NCBI GenBank assembly: GCA_030378035.1
Contig: JAUCGI010000044.1
Span: 1 to 35,618 of the forward strand
Reading direction: 5' to 3'
DNA: 35,618 nucleotides
Source: Desulfobacterales bacterium HSG2
Lineage (GTDB): Bacteria > Desulfobacterota > Desulfobacteria > Desulfobacterales > 4be13
Position numbers and translations under genes: made by a program. Within the stretch, counting starts at the first letter, position 1. Each line of letters opens with the position of its first letter. Under the pieces are notes generated by a model. It did no database searches. It was given only the letters and a program-made list of their open reading frames with translations, and was not told the DNA's origin. Below are positions 7,401-14,440 of the stretch, piece after piece.

Positions 7401-9796
7401 CGTTAACATTCCCGCTTCTTCCGCTGACGAACGATTATGCGATGGTGTCTGATCTGGGGCAGTCAGCTCTCGCAATGACTGAACGATTCACCGATTATCA
7501 GAGTCATTGCGTCGAGGTAAACGGAGGCCATATAAGTTTTTGGAAACGAGATTTGCGCGAGTCACTTGATTTGTTAAAACAGGCATTCCAACTCGCACTT
7601 GAAGGAGGAGATATTCCAATGACGACGTATGCTGCAACAATAAGAAACAAGTATCTTTTTTACAGAGGTGCATACCTGGAACAGGTCATAAAGGAGGCAA
7701 GAGAAACATTGGCATATCTGACAAAAGTGAAATCTGATTTTATTTTCGCTATTCACAGCCTGTTTGATTTTATGTATGTACGTTTGGCAGAAATAAGCGC
7801 CGACAGATATTGTCTGGCTGAAAATTCCGAAAAAGAAGAAAAACTGCTGGCTGATTTCAAAGCCGACCCTGCTCTCGGAATGCCGCTCTTCAACTACTAT
7901 ATGAATAAGACGACCTTGTATTATCTGTTCGGTGAACATGAGGAAGCGGTCCGACATGCCGGAGAAGCGGAGAAATACCAGGCAAATCTGCCGAGCACGA
8001 TGGATATTACTCAGTTGCCTTTTTACTATGCATTGGCGATATTCGCGGGATATGATAATCTCAGTGATCATGAAAAACGCAGTTACGCCGAAAAGGCGGA
8101 AGAGTTTACAGCGCAACTGAAAGTGTGGTCGGAAAATTGCCCCGCAAATTTTCTGCATACATACCTGCTTGTCAAAGCTGAAAAAGCCCGGTTGGAAAAC
8201 AGAGACACGGAAGCCATGCATTTGTACAACCAGGCCATTGACGCGGCACAAGACCATGAGTTTGTTCAGTACGAAGCCCTGGCTGACGAACTGGCCGCCA
8301 AATTCTATTTCAGCCTGGGGCTTGAGCGTGTCGCCCTTGATTACATGCGGGAAGCCCGCTATGCGTATCAGCGATGGGGCGCCGTAGCCAAAGTAAAAGA
8401 CCTGGAAGAGAAATATCCGGAAATTATGGTATGGCAGGCAGCCGCTCCGCTCAGACCGGACACGACCGCCACGTCCGAAACAGGCACATGTATCACAACC
8501 ACCGCAATTCTGGACACGGCCACCATTATAAAAGCGTCCCAGACCATGTCGCGGGAGGTGCATCCGGATCGTCTGCTTGACAAAATGATCCGCATTCTGA
8601 TCGAAAACGCGGGTGCCACAACAGGCATCCTGATTGAAAACGAGGACGACAGGCTGCTGATCCAGGCAAAAGGCGCGGCAGGCGAGGACCGGGCTGAGAC
8701 GATGCAGGCACTCCCGGCTGAGGAGAGCGGTGATATCCCCCAGTCAGTTGTCCGTCATGCGGCACGGACACGGACGCCTGTGGTCCTGAATGACGCATCC
8801 CGGGACGAGGCTTATGCAGATGACGCCTACATCACCGACAGACAACCCAAATCGCTGATGTGCATGCCGATTGTCCATCAAGGCAAACTCACGGGGCTGA
8901 TGTATTTTGAAAACAGTCTGACAACAGGCGCGTTCACCCGGGACAGGCTGGAAGTGCTGAATCTTCTGTCATCACAGGTGGCGATTTCACTTGAAAACGC
9001 CAATCTTTATGCCACATTGGAGGATAAGGTAAGGGAGCGGACAAGACAGTTAAAGGAAGCAATGGACGAGCTGTGGGGCGAAATGGAGCTTGCCAAAAAG
9101 ATCCAGACCGTCCTGCTGCCGGAGCAGCCTCATATCCCCGGATATGACATTGCAGTCAGCATGGAACCCGCCGACGAAGTGGGAGGCGATTATTATGATG
9201 TGATATCCGTCGCGAGACATGACTGGATCGTCATCGGAGATGTCTCCGGACACGGCGTTCCCGCGGGTCTGGTGATGATGATGGCTCAGACGGCAATACA
9301 TACCGTGCTGACCGGAAATCCCGATGTGGCGCCCTCCCGTCTGCTCGCTGTCATCAACAGGACAATCTACGAAAACATAAAAAAGATGGGCGAGGCAAAG
9401 CACATGACCATCGTTGTCCTGGCCGGGGGAAAGGACGGAAATTTTTCCTTTGCCGGCCTGCATGAGGACATACTGATCCGGCGTGCGGCCACGGGAGAGG
9501 TCGAGGCGGTCGGGACGGACGGAATGTGGATAGGAATAACGGATGACATTTCCGAAATGCTGTCCGACGACACGCTGAGACTGGAACCCGGGGACTGCAT
9601 GGTTCTTTTCACGGACGGCATAACAGAGGCGTGGGACAAAGAGAACAACTTGTTCGGTGACGAGCGTCTGGTGAGGATAATCGGGGAATCCGGGGACAGT
9701 CCCGCTTCCCAGGTGCATAAAAATATAATTGCCGCGCTGGAATCCTGGAGAAAGCCGGATGATGTGACGCTTATTGTTGTTAAACGGTTGGAATAA
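4460..9796 (+). CDS. Ser/Thr kinase - STAND ATPase - GAF - PP2C/SpoIIE phosphatase protein
   Basis: A 1778-aa cytosolic signalling hybrid. The kinase domain (about 1-275) has the beta3 lysine K36, catalytic loop HKD (D128, N133), DFG (147-149) and SPE (175-177); the glycine loop is degenerate. An AAA_16/STAND ATPase follows, with Walker A GYSGVGKT (328-335) and Walker B LAIFLDDLQWAD (D458, D459). A long helical, TPR-like region runs to about 1330. A GAF domain (about 1360-1510) leads through a coiled coil (KVRERTRQLKEAMDELWG) to a SpoIIE/PP2C phosphatase. The phosphatase has GGDYYD (1575-1580), GDVSGHG (D1594), LFTDGITEA (D1719) and DDVTLIVV (D1767, D1768), the metal-binding aspartates. Kinase and phosphatase in one chain imply switching of a shared substrate, probably controlled by GAF ligand binding. 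FSHDMVREAAYSL (683-695) and FQHDRIQQAAYSL (710-722) are an internal repeat. Confidence 0.9.
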   Translation: MTLSEKSVIGEVLYESANSVIYHSDAGDYETPVIVKILRSEYPTPRQIVRFGNEYEFTRDLDIEGIRRAHRLLKIGTRHAMVLEYVDGKPVREVFAGDQRDLGNILKAGTGIAGTLAEIHQYRIIHKDINGSNILVNPKQDDVRIIDFGISSRIDLRTEHMGNPETLEGTLAYISPEQTGRMNRVVDYRTDLYSLGVTLYELLTGKLPFEGKDAMEIVHGHIAKVPRPVCEVSPEIPPVVSDIVAKLMEKSAEDRYQSGYGLKADLERCLKQLEQTGRIEDFALAEKDFSGRFQIPQKLYGREDEIAGLMQAFERISEGGSELLLVPGYSGVGKTALVSEVHKPITAKQGVFISGKFDQFQRTIPYFAFVQAFRDFCRLVLTEPEETLEQWKTDILDAAGPLGKVLTDVIPDLELIIGKQPDVPELGPAEAQNRFNFVFRNFVKTIAGKDRPLAIFLDDLQWADAASLNLAKMLMTDTDIRHFLFIGAYRDNEVDPSHPLMQTAEEIRSENAVVSTVTVRNLANENVSHLISDALLCERSAVQPLADLVYEKTQGNAFFTIEFLKSLYEEELLVFDFGDLKWNWDVVKIREKEITGNVVELMADKIRELRSETQETLKLASCIGNTFDLRTLAVICRSHQNAALANLWQAVEEGLVHPLDENYKLIRLTDTESIPEKTAALGFSHDMVREAAYSLKEIQKRHETEARFKFQHDRIQQAAYSLIEEADKQAVHLRIGRLMLADTAEEDLEGQIFDIAGQLNKALERITDETERLRLAELNLRAGKKARASAAYEPAVRHLRAGTKLLPEKSWDSQYDLCFNLYKLSVECEYLSGNLKEAEQLFDMTLNNVSDPCDRGEVISVRCAMLLHMGHIAEGYDAGIQALKGLGIEIPSPDNQEAVDRAFDAEYRKFIAYARNTNISDWADLPDMTDRQSLIAMEILAQMIAITYFLFPGSLGMVVITMTNLSYEKGVSPRSASGLSSLTFPLLPLTNDYAMVSDLGQSALAMTERFTDYQSHCVEVNGGHISFWKRDLRESLDLLKQAFQLALEGGDIPMTTYAATIRNKYLFYRGAYLEQVIKEARETLAYLTKVKSDFIFAIHSLFDFMYVRLAEISADRYCLAENSEKEEKLLADFKADPALGMPLFNYYMNKTTLYYLFGEHEEAVRHAGEAEKYQANLPSTMDITQLPFYYALAIFAGYDNLSDHEKRSYAEKAEEFTAQLKVWSENCPANFLHTYLLVKAEKARLENRDTEAMHLYNQAIDAAQDHEFVQYEALADELAAKFYFSLGLERVALDYMREARYAYQRWGAVAKVKDLEEKYPEIMVWQAAAPLRPDTTATSETGTCITTTAILDTATIIKASQTMSREVHPDRLLDKMIRILIENAGATTGILIENEDDRLLIQAKGAAGEDRAETMQALPAEESGDIPQSVVRHAARTRTPVVLNDASRDEAYADDAYITDRQPKSLMCMPIVHQGKLTGLMYFENSLTTGAFTRDRLEVLNLLSSQVAISLENANLYATLEDKVRERTRQLKEAMDELWGEMELAKKIQTVLLPEQPHIPGYDIAVSMEPADEVGGDYYDVISVARHDWIVIGDVSGHGVPAGLVMMMAQTAIHTVLTGNPDVAPSRLLAVINRTIYENIKKMGEAKHMTIVVLAGGKDGNFSFAGLHEDILIRRAATGEVEAVGTDGMWIGITDDISEMLSDDTLRLEPGDCMVLFTDGITEAWDKENNLFGDERLVRIIGESGDSPASQVHKNIIAALESWRKPDDVTLIVVKRLE

Positions 9797-10162
9797 AAAG
9801 AAAAAGATGACACTGCGCACTGCGCACTGCGCCACTGTGCTAAACGTGTCTTTTCGGGCATAAAACCGGCAGGCTGGCAAAAAAGTTGCCTCGGACAATT
9901 TTCCAAACGGCCGCCTCAGTATCAGAAAGGGCAGTTCGAGGTCGAAAGACGGGGGCCTTCCGGGTTTTGTTGTTAATGTTCCACTGAATTAATGCTATAT
10001 CGCCTTTATCTAAAGCCCCGAGAGGGAGAGATGACAGACACCATTGGCAGTTGGCATTTTACAACGCCAATGACATGAATCTGGAAAAAATCAGAACCTC
10101 GGAACCCAAAATCGGTCCGAGCGACATATTCCTGTCAAAATCCAATGCTGAAGGATAAAATT
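9797..10162. other. intergenic region with heptamer repeat and a possible leader ORF
   Basis: This 366-base gap begins with three tandem copies of CACTGCG (9811-9831). It later holds a small inverted repeat CATTGGC/GCCAATG (10042-10048 and 10066-10072). A minus-to-plus shadow frame overlaps its left part. A 27-codon plus-strand frame from ATG 10075 to TAA 10158 (beginning MNLEKIRTSEPKIG) stays open further upstream to about 10030 and overlaps the ribosome site of the next gene. I cannot tell whether it is a leader peptide or a gene remnant. No promoter of good quality was seen. Confidence 0.45.
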
Positions 10163-11386
10163 ATGTTTCCATATATCAGACAAATAAAAGTAAATGACTG
10201 CTTCACTTTTCAGAACTTTAAAATTCTCAGTGAACTGCCTGACAGGTTTAAGCACATTATCATTACCGGCAAAAACGGTTCAGGCAAGACAACCATTTTG
10301 AACAGAACAGGCTTTTTGCTTCAGCAAAGTGAGTCTGGCGTGAACATACAGGAAAAAGTTCGGGCATTAAAAAGTAACATTGCAAAGAATCCGAAAGACC
10401 GGGCCGTCAGCCAGTGGCAGGAGGAATTAAAAAATTTCAGTGATGTTGAACTGGAATTCTTCAATGAGCAGAATCAGCTTGGATTGTCTGACAATGCCTA
10501 CAATTATTTCAGACAAAACAGGGGGAATTATATTTTCTCATTTTTCCGGGCATATCGGAAAGTCCGGTTGCGGGATGTGCGGACAGTGACAAGGGAAACG
10601 GATTTTCTGAGCCGGCTTAACAACTCATCAGATACTGAGAGCTTCTCCCGTCAGTTTAAACAGTACATGGTCAACAAGAAGGTGTATGAGGCATTTGACC
10701 ACATGAACAACAGGACTGATTCTGCAAACCGGAACAGGATTTTTTTTGAGAGCCTCACGGAAACCCTGAGAACTGTTTTCAGGGATCGGAATTTGTCGCT
10801 TGAATTCATGCAGGAGAATTTTGAGTTCCTCATTAAAACGGGTGACGGAAGAAAAGTGACATTCAATCAGCTCTCAGACGGTTTTTCGGCTTTCCTGAGT
10901 ATTCTGACGGATTTGTTTATGAGGGCAGACCTGATTCGGAAACAGAGGAATGATTTCAGACTGGATCCCGAAGGCATCGTTCTGATAGATGAGCCTGAGA
11001 CGCATTCCCACATTGAGATGCAGTATGAGACACTTCCGTTGCTGGAGAGTCTTTTCCCCAATATCCAGTTAATCATCGCAACGCATTCACCCGCGATAAT
11101 TTCGAGTCTGAAAAACGCGGTTGTGCATGATCTGACGTCCAAAAAAGAAGTCTCAGACTGGGTAACCTCGGGCAGTTTTTCCGAGCTGATGATAACCCAT
11201 TTCGGGCTTGACAGTGAGTTTTCTCCGGTGGCAGATAAAATTATTGAGGATTTCAGAGAAGCCTATTCCGAAAAAGATGATGAAAAAATGACTGATCTGA
11301 TGGAGAGGCACAAAGATTGTCTGACGCCTTCGCTGACACTGGAGATTGAGAGCAGAATAGCTGAATTAAAGGGAAAAGAAGAATGA
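10163..11386 (+). CDS. Septu PtuA-like AAA/ABC-type ATPase
   Basis: A 407-aa ATPase of the RecF/SMC-like class. Walker A GKNGSGKT (36-43) lies after the typical opening IRQIKVNDCFTFQNFKI. An LSDGFSAFLSI signature follows, then Walker B GIVLIDEPETHSHIEMQ (D276, E277) and switch ATHSP (H308). A coiled or helical insert (about 60-200) lies between Walker A and the signature. AAGGA seven bases before the ATG at 10163 favours this start over the ATG at 10145, which has none. The stop overlaps the start of the next gene by four bases (ATGA), which implies translational coupling. Pairing an ABC-type ATPase with an HNH nuclease is the layout of Septu (PtuA/PtuB) anti-phage systems. The match to Septu rests on architecture, and other ATPase-HNH defence pairs exist. 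Confidence 0.8.
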   Translation: MFPYIRQIKVNDCFTFQNFKILSELPDRFKHIIITGKNGSGKTTILNRTGFLLQQSESGVNIQEKVRALKSNIAKNPKDRAVSQWQEELKNFSDVELEFFNEQNQLGLSDNAYNYFRQNRGNYIFSFFRAYRKVRLRDVRTVTRETDFLSRLNNSSDTESFSRQFKQYMVNKKVYEAFDHMNNRTDSANRNRIFFESLTETLRTVFRDRNLSLEFMQENFEFLIKTGDGRKVTFNQLSDGFSAFLSILTDLFMRADLIRKQRNDFRLDPEGIVLIDEPETHSHIEMQYETLPLLESLFPNIQLIIATHSPAIISSLKNAVVHDLTSKKEVSDWVTSGSFSELMITHFGLDSEFSPVADKIIEDFREAYSEKDDEKMTDLMERHKDCLTPSLTLEIESRIAELKGKEE

Positions 11387-12111
11387 TTAACACGGAGAGA
11401 ACGCCGAACCATATTGAGTCATTGGAGACTCAGGCGATAAGGGATTACATAGATGCTTCCGTTGCTTTCCTGAATGACCCGGAAAACAGTCAGAGGCCTG
11501 ATAAACCGGCTCCGTACAGAACATCGGATTTGCTTCGGGCATTTGACAGTTGTTTCTATTCCAAGTGCTATCTGACCGAACAGAAATTTGCAAATTCGTG
11601 GGCTATGGATGTGGAGCATTTTGTTCCTCAGAATGAGAGGCCTGATCTGGTATATGCATGGTCAAACCTCCTGCCGGCCGAGCATAAGGCAAACATGATG
11701 AAGCCGAGAAAGACTCCTCCCGGCGGTTATCTCGATCCGTGCAATCCTGATGATGATGTGGAAAATGACATACTGTACAGCTTGTCAATATACGGGGAAG
11801 ACCCGGAATTTGAAGCCAGGAATTCGGGTTGCGCCAAAAGCACAAACACAGCATCATTGCTGAACAGGCTTCATAACGGATATGACGGCATGTCAAATAA
11901 AAACACAGCAAGCCTCAGACTGGTGATAAGGAAAAAATATATTCTCATTCTTCAGAAAATAATAGAATGGCAAAGACAGATTCCCAACAGTCAGGAAGAA
12001 TTTCAGGCTCGCAGGGAACTCCGGGAATTGCTTTCCAGAAAAAGTTCTTTTTCGATGTTATGCAGATCAATTCCTGCTGTAAGGCAACTGCCGGATGGGT
12101 TCTTTGATTAA
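11383..12111 (+). CDS. HNH endonuclease, Septu PtuB-like
   Basis: A 242-aa protein with an HNH-type core near the N-terminus. It has CFYSKCYL (C57, C62), then AMDVEHFVPQ (D76, E78, H79), then WSNLLPAEHKANMMK (N95, H101, N104, K107). This order, cysteines then (D/E)H-x-P-like then WxNL then the HxxN/K segment, is the usual metal-binding and catalytic pattern of HNH nucleases that cut DNA. The C-terminal 130 residues are helical, including ASLLNRLHNGYDG and KKYILILQKIIEWQ, and carry no motif I can name. It is coupled by ATGA overlap to the ATPase upstream, which is expected to gate nuclease activity. A 233-base gap then precedes the ParA-like gene, so these two genes form a closed pair. Confidence 0.8.
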   Translation: MINTERTPNHIESLETQAIRDYIDASVAFLNDPENSQRPDKPAPYRTSDLLRAFDSCFYSKCYLTEQKFANSWAMDVEHFVPQNERPDLVYAWSNLLPAEHKANMMKPRKTPPGGYLDPCNPDDDVENDILYSLSIYGEDPEFEARNSGCAKSTNTASLLNRLHNGYDGMSNKNTASLRLVIRKKYILILQKIIEWQRQIPNSQEEFQARRELRELLSRKSSFSMLCRSIPAVRQLPDGFFD

Positions 12112-12302
12112 AATTTTACTCCCGACAAAACAAAAGTTCGGTTGCCGGATGACTGTGACATAAGGTTACTTATTTGTATATTTTAACTGCCAAAAAGTTC
12201 CCTCTGCCCTTAAAAGTGCAAATGACTTTTATCGAGAATTGATAAAGCTGGCACTTGAATATACCGTACAAATCTGGGAAGAGGGAAAAGATTATATCGC
12301 CC

Positions 12303-12389
12303 ATACCAAAGGAAGCGTGTTTTGGTAACGATAAGGAGGCGTGCATGAGCATTCCAACAATTGCTTTTTTTAATACCAAAGGAAGCGTG
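12303..12389 (+). repeat. 17-base direct repeat flanking the ParA-like start
   Basis: The same 17 bases, ATACCAAAGGAAGCGTG, occur at 12303-12319 upstream of the gene and at 12373-12389. The second copy encodes the P-loop residues of the ParA-like protein. They are 70 bases apart and bracket the ribosome site and start codon. The cause is unknown: a small duplication, an RNA-level control element, or recombination leftovers. Confidence 0.5.
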
Positions 12390-13403
12390 GGAAAGACTTT
12401 CCTCGTGTATCATCTTGCATGGATGTACACTGATTTGGGAATGCGGGTGGTTGTCGCAGACCTTGATCCCCAGGCAGATATCACAGCGGCGTTGCTCAGT
12501 GAGGAGCGACTGGAGCAGCTTTGGCCTGACGGAGAGCATCCTCTGACCATTTTCGGGTGTGTCCGGCCTTTAAAAAAAAGGAGCGGAGATATTGCTGCTC
12601 CGCATTCGGAGTATGTAAAAATGACACCTGACGAAGCTGAACTTTTCCCGGAAAATGAGGACCCGACGCCGCTCGTTCTGCTCCCGGGAGATATTTTATT
12701 GTCGGGGTTTGAAGATCAGCTTTCAGAAGCCTGGCTGAAATGTATGGGGGATGATGAACATGCTTTCCGGGTGACGTCCGCATTTTGGAAAATTATGCAG
12801 GATGCCGCCCATGCCCATGAGGCAGATATTATTTTAACGGACCTGGGATCGAACCTCGGAGCAATTAACCGTTCTGCGATGATTGCGGCCGATTATGTGG
12901 TTGTCCCCCTAATTCCGCACATTTCCTCATTGCAGGGGCTGCGTAACCTTGGTCCGACCCGACGGCGTTGGCAGGCCCAGTGGAATGAACGCCTGAAACA
13001 TAATCCGGCCGAAGATTCGCTGCTTCCTTCCGGAGCGATGCATCCGCTCGGATACATTGTGCTGCATCAGGCAGAACGATTGTACCGGCCAGCAAAAGCA
13101 TTTCAGAGACAGATTGCCCGTATTCCGGAAGTATATCGAACTTATATCCTTGATGAAAGCGGGAATTCAGACATTTCTGTCAAAGATGATCCTCACTGTC
13201 TCTGTTTTTTAAAAAACTATGGCAACCTTATGCCACTTGCTGATGAGGCCCGCAAACCGATTTTTCATCTCAAACCGGCAGATGGGGCAATCGGATCGTA
13301 CCTTAACGCTGCTCATTGGTTCTACAAGAATTTTGAACAACTGGCTTTGAAAATAGCGGAAAGAGTTGAAATTCCGGTAGTCCTGCAGAGGGAGATCAGA
13401 TGA
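12345..13403 (+). CDS. ParA/MinD-like ATPase
   Basis: A 352-aa ATPase of the ParA/SIMIBI class. The deviant Walker A is KGSVGKT (12-18; the usual Gly after KG is Ser), followed by VVVADLDPQADIT (D39, D41) and LTDLGSNLGAINRSAM (D166). The C-terminal part is longer than in standard ParA and has no membrane-targeting helix. The frame is open from 12255, but AAGGAGG at 12333-12339, five bases from ATG 12345, fixes the start. The stop overlaps the next ATG (ATGA), so it is translated together with the nuclease-like gene. No ParB gene or parS-like repeats are nearby, so chromosome or plasmid partition is unlikely as its role. I infer a defence or DNA-handling ATPase that works with its coupled partner. 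Confidence 0.8.
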   Translation: MSIPTIAFFNTKGSVGKTFLVYHLAWMYTDLGMRVVVADLDPQADITAALLSEERLEQLWPDGEHPLTIFGCVRPLKKRSGDIAAPHSEYVKMTPDEAELFPENEDPTPLVLLPGDILLSGFEDQLSEAWLKCMGDDEHAFRVTSAFWKIMQDAAHAHEADIILTDLGSNLGAINRSAMIAADYVVVPLIPHISSLQGLRNLGPTRRRWQAQWNERLKHNPAEDSLLPSGAMHPLGYIVLHQAERLYRPAKAFQRQIARIPEVYRTYILDESGNSDISVKDDPHCLCFLKNYGNLMPLADEARKPIFHLKPADGAIGSYLNAAHWFYKNFEQLALKIAERVEIPVVLQREIR

Positions 13404-14191
13404 AAAAAACAGATGCCTGGATTGTCCTGCGTTTTGATGATGAAGCGGCTTCATCTCTCAAAGACTATGTAGCGGTCAAAGGGGTCTACGATGACAGGAA
13501 GGCCGCCCAGAATGTGGTGGAGCGATTATCCGGCGAAAACCATGATTATCCTCAGTATGAGAGCATCAAATCCCGACGCTATACAGATGAGGATTCTCCT
13601 GAATCGTCACAAAAGCCGTATCGTGTCCAGGGCTTTGACTTGTGCCTGAAAACAAAAAGTGCGGATAACTTCAATATGACTGATGACTTGGAAACGGTGC
13701 AAAGACTGTGGAACAGATTTCCGTTTCTTCCATTAAATCGGAGAAAACAAATTTTTCTTCCCATTTTGTCGTATCTTGTTGAACTCGCAATCGCAGACGA
13801 ACTGGGCGGATCAGTTACAGATATGTTTGCCAAATGGGACATGGAGTTACCCGGCGGGGATCGGATTGAGGTTAAAACTGTGATTCTTGATCCGGAGGGC
13901 CGAAAAGCACCGAATCTGCGTTTTGAGAAAATGGAATTTGATGCGCTTGCCATTGTCATATTTGGCCATGATCTCACCATTGAGGCTGCCCGGCTGATAC
14001 CAACCGGTGCGCTTGAACATTATATCCGCCGTCCGGCAATCATCCGCCGTCCGGCAACAAAACAATCTGTCAATCTTCGAGTGACACGGCAACTGTTAAA
14101 TGACCCGAGTGCAATTCCTCTCTTGAGCCGTTCTTTGCATGAAGAAAGAGAAGATACACAGGAAAACAGTTGTTTTGAAATGGCCAGTTGA
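13400..14191 (+). CDS. probable PD-(D/E)XK nuclease-like protein coupled to ParA-like ATPase
   Basis: A 263-aa protein I cannot place in a named family. The middle carries KWDMELPGGDRIEVKT, with D147 followed ten residues later by E157-V-K159. That is the D-x(n)-(D/E)-x-K active-site pattern of restriction-like nucleases. DALAIVIFGHDLTIEAARLIPTG follows and matches the strand-turn-strand seen after the catalytic lysine in several such proteins. The N-terminal 65 residues form a separate small domain (KGVYDDRKAAQNVVERLSG, then YESIKSRRYTD). It overlaps the ParA-like stop by four bases. A broken copy of the N-terminal part lies immediately downstream. Nuclease function is inferred from motif spacing and context, and an inactive recognition domain is also possible. 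Confidence 0.6.
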   Translation: MKKTDAWIVLRFDDEAASSLKDYVAVKGVYDDRKAAQNVVERLSGENHDYPQYESIKSRRYTDEDSPESSQKPYRVQGFDLCLKTKSADNFNMTDDLETVQRLWNRFPFLPLNRRKQIFLPILSYLVELAIADELGGSVTDMFAKWDMELPGGDRIEVKTVILDPEGRKAPNLRFEKMEFDALAIVIFGHDLTIEAARLIPTGALEHYIRRPAIIRRPATKQSVNLRVTRQLLNDPSAIPLLSRSLHEEREDTQENSCFEMAS

Positions 14192-14304
14192 TCTCGTGGA
14201 AAAAACGGGCGAAAGCTGACATCTCGGAAGGACTCGCCAATCACGATTACTCTCAGTATGTGAGCATCAAATTCCGACGCTATGCTGATGAAAAAAAATC
14301 TTGA
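14188..14304 (+). pseudogene. relic of a second copy of the nuclease-like gene (N-terminal part)
   Basis: After the intact gene, the frame from 14188 to the TGA at 14302-14304 reads ...SEGLANHDYSQYVSIKFRRYADEKKS. It aligns with SGENHDYPQYESIKSRRYTDED at residues 44-65 of the preceding protein, and the DNA is also clearly similar (13540-13595). Nothing else of the gene remains. This shows that the nuclease-like gene, or its N-terminal domain, was once present in tandem and then lost. Confidence 0.75.
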
Positions 14305-14329
14305 CAAACTTTTAAAAGGTGGTTATACA
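14301..14329 (+). promoter_or_regulatory. sigma70-type promoter before the SPFH gene
   Basis: TTGACA (14301-14306), a 17-base spacer, then TATACA (14324-14329): a full -35 match and a good -10 at the ideal distance. It starts at the end of the nuclease relic. An AAAGGAGGTGAT (14339-14350), a full complement to the 16S rRNA tail, follows within about 10 bases of the expected transcription start. It overlaps a five-codon ORF (ATG 14349, MRKEK). The next real gene starts at 14441. Confidence 0.7.
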
Positions 14330-14440
14330 CTATTCCACAAAGGAGGTGATGCGAAAAGAGAAATAATACCGAATTTTTTACATGTATTCCGTGGTTAAAG
14401 CCGAATTTTGTTCTTAACATCAAAACGAAAGGAAAAAACA

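Noticed and set aside
7574..8563. 329-codon minus-strand frame
   Set aside because: Antisense shadow of the helical region of the same giant gene; Cys- and Phe-rich with no motif or ribosome site.
12249..12266. Possible sigma54 promoter (TGGCAC) before the ParA-like gene
   Set aside because: The -12 GC element at the required spacing is missing.
12345..13403. ParA/ParB partition locus
   Set aside because: No ParB-like gene or parS-like sites; the coupled partner is nuclease-like.
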